A stretch of DNA of 64,000 bases from Hymenobacter crusticola (GTDB lineage Bacteria > Bacteroidota > Bacteroidia > Cytophagales > Hymenobacteraceae), in assembly GCF_002154225.1 (NCBI RefSeq), contig NZ_MTSE01000006.1, positions 248,001 to 312,000 on the forward strand, in the 5' to 3' direction. This document shows, in pieces, positions 34,409 through 41,492 of this stretch. Position 1 is the first letter of the stretch, and each line of letters starts with the position of its first letter. The translations under genes and the position numbers were made by a program. A model generated the notes under the pieces. That model ran no database searches and was not told the origin of the DNA. It saw only the letters and a list, made by a program, of their open reading frames with translations.

Positions 34409-37400
34409 TTATGCGTGCTCCACCCACAGGATAGCGGGCGAGGCTTGCGGGTTCTTCAGTTCCAAGGCTTTGCCGCCCTTCACCTTCTGCTCTTTCCCGA
34501 TAAGGTGACCATCTTTTGCATCGAGCCAATGCACCCGGAACGAGCCAGTGGCTTTGCTCAGATCAATTTGGGCGGGCATATTGGCGTCGCAATATTGGAT
34601 GTAGGACTTACCGGGGCTAACTAGGGCAAACTGCTTGGCCGTATTTTCTGGCTGCTCCGTGGGCTGCGCTGCCACGGGCATAGCGGCCGCAGCCGCCAGG
34701 AACCTAGCTTCTGGCACGGCTGGCACATCGGGCAGCGAACCACCGGCCATTAGCACGGCCCAGCCAAACTTGTCGGCGCCGTCGCCGGAGTAGATAACGG
34801 CTTTTTCGGGGTAGCGCTGGCGGTACTCGTGCACGGCGCGGTACACTTGGTCGAAGGAGCTAGCTTTGGGCTTGAGCAAGCGCGCGTGCTGGCGCGGAGC
34901 TAGGTTCTGACCGCCTTCTGGCGCGTAAGCCTTCCCGTCGGCTTGGTAGTGCCAGTAGCGAATGTCGATGATGTCGACCACGGCGGCGCGAGCCGGATCG
35001 GCCAGGATGGCGTCTTGCACATCTTTGGTCGTGCTTAGGCCCACGAGGGCGTTTTTGCCGGTTTCCTGCTCCCACTCCTTGATGGTATCGAGCCAGAACT
35101 GCACAAAATGCAGCGGCCCCGTAAACTCCGCCCCGATCAGCTGAATGACGCCGTTATTCGCCGTGAAGTTATTGAGACACTGCCGAATATAAGCCCGGTG
35201 CAACGCCCGCCGTATCGGATGGTTGACGTCGTAGAACTGCTCGGCCATGAAGATGCGCTTGTCGCCGGCGTACGGGGGCGGCTCGGGAAAGCCCGTATTA
35301 TTGATGTTGTTAACGGGGCGCCAAGTGAAGTCGGCGTAGTGGGCGCCGGCTTCGATGATGTTGTGCTGGAAGTAGTTCTGGTGGATAAGTACCAAGCCTT
35401 TCTGATCGGCTAGGTCGGCAAACTGGCGCAAGCGGCCCCAGTACCACGGGTTGTACTTGGTGAGGTCGTACTTGCTCAGGCCGTCCCAGGCGGTTTCTTG
35501 GCCGCTACGGGCGAAGGGCACTTCGTAGAACGGTGGCCATACGTCGCCGTCGAGGCGGCGCACCCGCTCGTGGTCATCGCGGCGGCGCTCGTACCAGAGG
35601 GCGTAGTTCTGCTCGATACCCACTTGGTGACGGCTGAGCATGGAGTCGGTGAGCTGGGCTAGGTCGTCGGTGAGGCCGCGGCCGGTGCGACCGGGCACGT
35701 AGCGCGTAATGGCTTCGCCAGCCGACTTCAACACCTCGGGCCGCACGCTGCTGTTCCACCACGGCACATCTTGGCGGCTGCCGGTCACTAGGTTGGTGCC
35801 TCGCACCAGCCAGCCGTTGACGACGCGCATGGGCGCCGCCGACGGCTGGCTGGCCGAGGACTTTGTTTTTACTTGATCAATGGTTTTGACCCCACCGGCT
35901 GCCACCGAAATCGGCTGGCGCTGGCTGGCTTGGGTAATCCAGTTGGCAAGCTGCGGGGCGGGTTGGGTCGAGTTGGCCGTTAGCTCATTCGCCACTTTCA
36001 CGCTCGGGCTGCTGGAAGCTTCGGTTTGCACCGGCATCACGTGCGGCTTCACAGCTAGGTTATTACCTAGGCGCTCAGCGAGTTGGGCGTAGTAGAGGCT
36101 GCGCGGCTGAATGCTGTTGTTCGACTCGCCCCAGTAGCCATTGCCCTGAAATTGGGCCCAACTGCCAAACGCCCAGTTTTGGGCCGTGGGGGGTTGAAAG
36201 CAGTCGATGCGGGCGGCGGTGCACTGCCAGAACACGCTGTTGGCGGCGCACCAGCCGGCACCCTGCCCGTCTTGGCCGCGGTTGGCGTAGCTCAGGGCGT
36301 TGCCGTCGATGTTTACCACATCAAACAGTACGCCCGAGGCCCAGCTATCCGTAGCGCCGCTGAAGCTCAGCGACTCGTACGTTTGCCCCTGCACAAAGGC
36401 ATTTGGGCCGGGCGCGGCATACCCCACGGTAAAATCATGGTAGCCATGCTCGGAGTAGAGGCGCTGGAAAAGCGTTTGTTGGCCATTGGTGTAGAAGGCG
36501 TTGCGGCGCTGCCCGCCTATTTCCGATACCGGAGCTAGGTTCTTGCAGTCTTCCACCGTCACGCGCTTGGCCGTTTCGAAAGCTGCCACGGCAGAACCGG
36601 CAAAATGCTCAAACACCACCTGGCGCACCCAGGCGTCGGCGGTGTTTTCGAGGGAAATGGCCATCCAGCGGTGCGCCTCGTCTTTGGGGTTCTTGGCGTC
36701 GAAGGAGGAGCGGCAACGCAGATTTTCGACCCCTACTTGCGTGATGCGACTCGGCCAGCGGTAGGTGCGCACGGTGCCACCGCCGTAGGTAGCGTCGAGG
36801 GCAGTGGTGAGCGGGGCGTCCAGGGTTAGCACGTCGCCTTCCACGGCAACCACTTGCCGGTCCCAGTCGATTTCGCGGGTGCCGGGCTTCCACCCGAGGG
36901 CCGAGATACCGCCGCCAAACTCCAGCGTACCTAGCTCTTGCAGCCACTCCTTGGTCGTAGGCCGGTGCACCAGCACTTGGTCGCCGGCTTTGAAGGCGCC
37001 GGCTTTTGCCACGCGAATCTTGGTGGCGTTTACCGGCACGTAGGCATCAGCCACGGGCGCGGCGGCGGCGAGCTTACGGTCGTTCTTCCCTAGGATGCGA
37101 ACAAGCGTTTCGCGACTCAGGCCGCTGCCTAGCAAGATGGTGCCGTCTTCGCCCATACCGTTGCCGCGCAGCACCACGCCCGAGGCTTTGATCTGCAAGC
37201 CGCCGGCTACTTCGTAGGTGCCTTTTTCCAGCAACACCGCGCCGCGGATACCGTCGCGGCTAGCCGGTAGTGTGGCGACGTAGTCGAGGGCGGCTTGAAT
37301 GCGCTGGGTGGCGTCGCCGGATTTTAGGGGTACCAGGATGCGCACGGGCGCGTCTGGAATGGCTTTTTCGCTGGCCGCGTAGCCGCAGTAAGAGAAGTCT

Positions 37401-37579
37401 GGAATGCGGTTGCCTTTCTCATCAGCCACGTACACCAGCTTGTCGCCTTTTTCGGCTGAGAGCGGGGGTAGCGGCTTAACGACTTTGGGCTTTTGGGCAC
37501 TTGCGGAGCTAGGCCAAGCCAAGCACCCCACAACCACCCACGTAAGTAGTTGAAGCGGCAGACTCTTTCTACCAGACAC
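34409..37579 (-). CDS. Beta-helix (pectate-lyase-like) / DUF6298 fusion protein, exported
   Basis: There is no ATG at the 5' end; GTG 37579 (1056 aa) directly precedes the signal peptide, and TTG 37603 is the alternative. After the signal peptide, residues ~35-560 form a right-handed beta-helix of the pectate lyase/DUF4955 kind (RIQAALDYVATLP, GAVLLEKGTYEVAGGLQIKA, AVAAFETAKRVTVEDCKNLA). After a low-complexity linker, residues ~640-1000 form a DUF6298 region that looks like a TIM-barrel hydrolase (SRHQVGIEQNYALWYERRRD, LVLIHQNYFQHN, VIQLIGAEFTGPLHF, IIDIRYWHYQADG). Each half resembles a carbohydrate-active enzyme, so it may be bifunctional. It lies between PL1/SusD and GH140. No activity is known to me for this architecture. 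Confidence 0.78.
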   Translation of the reverse strand: MSGRKSLPLQLLTWVVVGCLAWPSSASAQKPKVVKPLPPLSAEKGDKLVYVADEKGNRIPDFSYCGYAASEKAIPDAPVRILVPLKSGDATQRIQAALDYVATLPASRDGIRGAVLLEKGTYEVAGGLQIKASGVVLRGNGMGEDGTILLGSGLSRETLVRILGKNDRKLAAAAPVADAYVPVNATKIRVAKAGAFKAGDQVLVHRPTTKEWLQELGTLEFGGGISALGWKPGTREIDWDRQVVAVEGDVLTLDAPLTTALDATYGGGTVRTYRWPSRITQVGVENLRCRSSFDAKNPKDEAHRWMAISLENTADAWVRQVVFEHFAGSAVAAFETAKRVTVEDCKNLAPVSEIGGQRRNAFYTNGQQTLFQRLYSEHGYHDFTVGYAAPGPNAFVQGQTYESLSFSGATDSWASGVLFDVVNIDGNALSYANRGQDGQGAGWCAANSVFWQCTAARIDCFQPPTAQNWAFGSWAQFQGNGYWGESNNSIQPRSLYYAQLAERLGNNLAVKPHVMPVQTEASSSPSVKVANELTANSTQPAPQLANWITQASQRQPISVAAGGVKTIDQVKTKSSASQPSAAPMRVVNGWLVRGTNLVTGSRQDVPWWNSSVRPEVLKSAGEAITRYVPGRTGRGLTDDLAQLTDSMLSRHQVGIEQNYALWYERRRDDHERVRRLDGDVWPPFYEVPFARSGQETAWDGLSKYDLTKYNPWYWGRLRQFADLADQKGLVLIHQNYFQHNIIEAGAHYADFTWRPVNNINNTGFPEPPPYAGDKRIFMAEQFYDVNHPIRRALHRAYIRQCLNNFTANNGVIQLIGAEFTGPLHFVQFWLDTIKEWEQETGKNALVGLSTTKDVQDAILADPARAAVVDIIDIRYWHYQADGKAYAPEGGQNLAPRQHARLLKPKASSFDQVYRAVHEYRQRYPEKAVIYSGDGADKFGWAVLMAGGSLPDVPAVPEARFLAAAAAMPVAAQPTEQPENTAKQFALVSPGKSYIQYCDANMPAQIDLSKATGSFRVHWLDAKDGHLIGKEQKVKGGKALELKNPQASPAILWVEHA

Positions 37580-37674
37580 AGAAAGCGGACGAGGGGGTAT
37601 CAAAATCTAGGTTCGGTTTTCGGTTCTGGGTAGTCGGGTGTTGCGCTTTTACGTTCGTCAAGAAGAGGAAAGCG

Positions 37675-37779
37675 TGTCATGCTGAGCCGGCCGAAGCACC
37701 TCCCCCGCTCCGAGTCCCACGTCAGAGCGAAAGAGCTGCTTAGCTTGCGTCTTCCTTCGTTTAGCCGGCTCAACACGAC
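37675..37779. repeat. GTCATGCTGAGC-family inverted repeat, variant
   Basis: The left arm starts GTCATGCTGAGCCGGCCGAA (37675) and the right arm ends TTAGCCGGCTCAACACGAC (37779). The CCGGC core variant occurs on both arms, while the outer ends have drifted (ATGCTGAGC versus GCTCAACAC). It occupies the first part of the 450-bp gap upstream of the fusion gene; no gene is present. Confidence 0.75.
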
Positions 37780-37869
37780 ACATTTCCTTTAGTAATAGCT
37801 TATAAAACACGGATATAAATCACTTTTTCACTTTCAATTCTCTGCTAGAGGCTAGCATTAGAGGCTAAC

Positions 37870-38001
37870 AGCTCCCCTCCTTTTTTCAAGGAGGGGTTGG
37901 GGGTGGTTCGGTTAGAATTAGAAACCTAGATCTAGCCTGTCGTTCAACGACTTTAACCACCCCGTCCTTCGGGCACCCCTCCTTAAAAAAGGAGGGGAAC
38001 T
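37870..38001. repeat. Inverted repeat, third family (CCCCTCCTTTTTT)
   Basis: The left arm (AGCTCCCCTCCTTTTTTCAA ... GGGGGTGGTT, 37869-37908) pairs with the right arm (AACCACCCC ... TTAAAAAAGGAGGGGAACT, about 37955-38001). The right arm carries an extra CGTCCTTCGGGCA hairpin. Oligo-T runs next to G+C-rich stems would suit a terminator for the PL1 transcript. The remainder of 37604-38028 holds no gene. Confidence 0.8.
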
Positions 38002-38028
38002 AGACCTAGCTTTAGTTCTAGCTCATCC

Positions 38029-39687
38029 TTACGACTTGCGCTGACCTGATGCAGCGGGCTTCACTTTCTGGATTTCCACGGCGCTGTTCAAGAACTCCTC
38101 GATGTTGGTGTAGCCGTCTTTGTCGCGGTCCTTGCTGGCGTCGGTGGGGTCTTTGGGGTTGAGGCCGTGCTTTTTTTCCCAGTCGTCGGGCATGCCGTCT
38201 TTGTCGGTGTCCGTGTAGGGCTTGCCTTGGTAGGTGGGGTAGCCGCCTACTTGCTGCGGATCGGTGATAATACCTTGTTTGTAAGAATCTTCCGGCAAGC
38301 GGCGTTTGATGTAGGGGCTCTTGGCGTAGGGCTTCGCGTCCTTGGCGTAGGTGATTTTGCCGGTGCGCACATCCTCCACGATGCGGGCATCTACGGCGTC
38401 GCGCTTGGGCAGGGTAGCCCCCGCGTTGGCTAGCACATACTGGTAGGCTTCCTGGGCCGGAATTACGGTCACGTTCGGCAGCGGGAAAGGCTTGTCGGTG
38501 CGGATACTAGCTAGGATCTTCTCCGGCTCGGGCACGTCTTCCACTTGCACCCCGCCGGCCCAGTTATCCTTGGTAATCTTGTCGTTACCTTCAACAATGT
38601 TACCAGCTACGTAAGCTTTGCCAAATACATTTTTCAGCTCTTTCTCGCGGCTTCCTTCGGGCTTGAGGATGCGGTAGCTGATGGGTTTATCCATCGGCGT
38701 GATGGGGCCGGGCTTGTAGTAGTTGTTCACGAAGTTGTACTCCGAGCGGTTGTCGCCGCCGTCAGCCGAGCGGTTCCACCAGTTGAACACCACGTTGTTG
38801 GCAAAGCCAAAGTCGCCATACATGCCCACCGAGGGGTTGCGGGCAATGTTGTTGGCCCACAGGTTGCGCACGAAGGTGCTGTTCAGCCCGCCGATGGTGC
38901 TGCCGAAGGCATGGTTATAATAGTCAAGCGCCTCCGAGAAGATGGAGTTCTGGATGGTCACGTTCACCGTCGGCAGCTTGTCGGCCTTGCCGGTTTCGGG
39001 GTTGTGGTACACGTGCCGGTACATCGACATGTTCTCATCTAAGCCCCAAGAGGCCGACACGTGGTCGATCAGGATGTTGCCCACGGGGTTGCCGCCGAGG
39101 GCATCGTCGCGGCGGCCCACCTCCGTAGCGCCCCGACGGAACCGCAGGTAGCGCACCACTACGTCGTGGGTGTTCAGCCACACCGACTCGTTGGCCACGC
39201 ACACGCCGTCGCCAGGGGCCGTTTGGCCGGCAATAGTGATGTAGGGGGCCCGAATAATAATGGGGCTCTGTAGCTTGATAATACCCGCCACGTTGAACAC
39301 CACAATGCGGGCGCCACCTTGTTCGCAGGCTTCGCGCAGGCTACCAGGGCCGCTGTCGGCCAGGGTCGTTACGACGTACACCTTGCCTCCGCGCCCACCA
39401 AACGTGTGAGCACCCCCACCTTCAGCGCCGGGGAAAGCGACGATGCTAGCTTGGGGCAAGTCCGACGGCTTGGCGGCCCACGGCACGAACGGCTTCCCGG
39501 CTTTCGCTTCCTTTTCTACAATGGGCAGCGCCTTCGCCCACATCTCATCCGAGTGCTTCTCGGCGGCCGCGAGGTAGGCTTCGGCCTTGGCTTCCACGTC
39601 GGGCGGGATGGTAGGGTACTGTGCCCACGCCGGCCGCGCCGCACCGGCTGCCACAAGAAGAGTAAGGAAAGCTAGGTTCTTATTCAT
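38029..39687 (-). CDS. PL1-family pectate lyase, exported
   Basis: The 552-aa product has a signal peptide (LAFLTLLVAAGAARPAWAQ). The beta-helix begins at IVAFPGAEGGGAHTFGGRGG, with GGARIVVFNVAGIIKL, YITIAGQTAPGDGVCV and VRYLRFRRG, then NILIDHVSASWGLDENMSMY. These are the standard blocks of this Bacteroidota PL1 subgroup. The C-terminus has a calcium-binding, thrombospondin-3-like DTDKDGMPDDW ... DRDKDGYTNIEEFL stretch. It should cleave alpha-1,4-galacturonan by Ca-dependent beta-elimination. It lies 54 bp downstream of SusD and is probably part of the isomerase-SusC-SusD transcript. Confidence 0.9.
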   Translation of the reverse strand: MNKNLAFLTLLVAAGAARPAWAQYPTIPPDVEAKAEAYLAAAEKHSDEMWAKALPIVEKEAKAGKPFVPWAAKPSDLPQASIVAFPGAEGGGAHTFGGRGGKVYVVTTLADSGPGSLREACEQGGARIVVFNVAGIIKLQSPIIIRAPYITIAGQTAPGDGVCVANESVWLNTHDVVVRYLRFRRGATEVGRRDDALGGNPVGNILIDHVSASWGLDENMSMYRHVYHNPETGKADKLPTVNVTIQNSIFSEALDYYNHAFGSTIGGLNSTFVRNLWANNIARNPSVGMYGDFGFANNVVFNWWNRSADGGDNRSEYNFVNNYYKPGPITPMDKPISYRILKPEGSREKELKNVFGKAYVAGNIVEGNDKITKDNWAGGVQVEDVPEPEKILASIRTDKPFPLPNVTVIPAQEAYQYVLANAGATLPKRDAVDARIVEDVRTGKITYAKDAKPYAKSPYIKRRLPEDSYKQGIITDPQQVGGYPTYQGKPYTDTDKDGMPDDWEKKHGLNPKDPTDASKDRDKDGYTNIEEFLNSAVEIQKVKPAASGQRKS

Positions 39688-39741
39688 GGTACTTTGTGGA
39701 AATCAACTATCGTATTGCCGGATCTTATGGCTTCTTAGAAG

Positions 39742-41478
39742 CTAGTAACCAGGATTTTGCATAAAGTCACCTTTGCTCGTCACGGCGTCGATGTCGCTCT
39801 GCGGAATGGGGCGCAGCAAGTGGAAGTCCTTGATATCGTTTTTGGCGTCGGGGTTGTAATTGCGCACACGCTCTAGCAGCTTGCCAGTGCGCTTGAGGTC
39901 GAGCCAGCGCACCTGCTCGCCGGCTAGCTCCCGGGCGCGCTCGTCGAGAACGAAGTCTAGGTTCATCTGAGCGGCAGTGACCTGCATGGCGGCCGTGCGG
40001 CCGGGCAGGGCGGCGCGAGTGCGCACTAGGTTCACGTAGTAAGCGGCCGAGTCGGCTTTGCCGAGGCGCACTTGGGCCTCCGCCCCAATCAGGGCAATGT
40101 CGCCGACACGCAGGATGAATACATCGCGGGAGCTTTGTGTTTCTGTGGCCGAAGCACGGGTTGGGTCGTCGAACTTCCGTAAGGATGGATAGTGGAACCG
40201 GTCCTTGGGTGTGCCGTCGGCGCTGTAGATATCGTCGATATCGTAGGTGCGGAAGCGGAAGCGCGGGGTGTAGCGCTGTTGAAAGTCTGGGATGCTGCGC
40301 TTGGTGGTCAGCACGGCGGTGTCGCCCACAGCAAACTTAGGTTGATTCAGTAGCGGCGCTAGGGCAGCGTTCTGGCTCACTTCGGCTTGGCTCCAGCGCG
40401 GAATAGTAGCACTGTTGTTAGCTAGCCATGCCTGCTTAAAAGAAGCCGTATAGCGGCTGTCATTCTGCTCGTTATACAGACTCAGCAGGAAGCGCGTGGG
40501 CATGTAGCGCACATTGGCGAAGCCATTGGTCACATCGCGCGTCATGCCGGGCAACGTGTTGTACTCCATCAAAAAGAAGGTGTGCCCTAGGTTGCTGCCC
40601 GCGTTGAAGGTCAGGTTGGTGGAGTAGTTCACCGCCCACAGCACCTCCGAGTTGCGCTGGTTGTTGATGTTCCAGAGGTCAGCGTAGCTGGCGACGAGGC
40701 GGATGCCCTGGCTGGTGTAGCCGGTTGTTACTTTGCGGGCGTAGTTGGCGGCGCGCTGGTATTGGCCCCGCGTGAGGTACACCTTCGCGGCGAAAGCCTC
40801 AGCGGCCGGTCGTGTGATGCGGCCATAGTCACTAGCGGTAGCTGGAGCCGGGTAAGCAGCCAACGTCACGGGCAGGTTCGCCAAGGCAAACTCTAGGTCG
40901 AGCAGCACCTGGGTATACACATCGTCGACGGAAGCGCGGGTGGCAGTAGTCACCACGCCTTCGGTTGGCTCTAGGCGCAGTGGTACCGCCCCGAAGTTTT
41001 CTGCCAGCAGGTAATAGTACCAAGCGCGCATGAAGCGGACTTCAGCTTCCGCCGACGGCCGGCGGGCCGACGTTACGTTCGCCGTGCCGATGTACTTCAT
41101 AGCTTGGTTGCAGAGGTTGATGCCGGCGTAGCACTGCTGCCATAGGTTGTTTTTCACCCACACGTTGTCGGCATTCAGGCCTTGGTAGGTCATCAGCGAC
41201 GGTTGCGGGGTCACGCCGTTGGTCGACGTAGCGCCGTTGTTGGCAGCGCTGGTCCAGATATCGGTACCCATTTCCAACAGCGCGTAGCCCGACTCCTTGC
41301 CGTAGATAGCGCGGTTGTAGGTGTAGGTGCCGTTGATGGCCGTTTCTATTCCCTCGGGGGTAGTAAACACGGCCTCAGCCGTAGCCCCACTTGGGTTATA
41401 CTCTTCCAGCTGTTCTTCGCAGGCCGTGGTAGCTAGGCCAAGCAGCGCGAGAGTCAGGAGACGAATGTTCTTGTTCAT
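39742..41478 (-). CDS. susD-like: SusD/RagB-like outer-membrane glycan-binding lipoprotein
   Basis: The 578-aa product has a lipoprotein signal ending in GLATTAC (Cys20). SusD-type TPR-rich body: GIETAINGTYTYNRAIYGKE, AEVRFMRAWYYYLLAENFGA, PAAEAFAAKVYLTRGQYQRA and the C-terminal DFVLDERARELAGEQVRWLD followed by FHLLRPIPQSDIDA. It forms the lid of the SusCD importer and binds the target oligosaccharide at the cell surface. It lies 14 bp downstream of SusC on the same strand. Specificity cannot be read from the sequence, but PL1 immediately downstream suggests a pectic glycan. Confidence 0.95.
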   Translation of the reverse strand: MNKNIRLLTLALLGLATTACEEQLEEYNPSGATAEAVFTTPEGIETAINGTYTYNRAIYGKESGYALLEMGTDIWTSAANNGATSTNGVTPQPSLMTYQGLNADNVWVKNNLWQQCYAGINLCNQAMKYIGTANVTSARRPSAEAEVRFMRAWYYYLLAENFGAVPLRLEPTEGVVTTATRASVDDVYTQVLLDLEFALANLPVTLAAYPAPATASDYGRITRPAAEAFAAKVYLTRGQYQRAANYARKVTTGYTSQGIRLVASYADLWNINNQRNSEVLWAVNYSTNLTFNAGSNLGHTFFLMEYNTLPGMTRDVTNGFANVRYMPTRFLLSLYNEQNDSRYTASFKQAWLANNSATIPRWSQAEVSQNAALAPLLNQPKFAVGDTAVLTTKRSIPDFQQRYTPRFRFRTYDIDDIYSADGTPKDRFHYPSLRKFDDPTRASATETQSSRDVFILRVGDIALIGAEAQVRLGKADSAAYYVNLVRTRAALPGRTAAMQVTAAQMNLDFVLDERARELAGEQVRWLDLKRTGKLLERVRNYNPDAKNDIKDFHLLRPIPQSDIDAVTSKGDFMQNPGY

Positions 41479-41492
41479 GGCTGACTGTCGAA

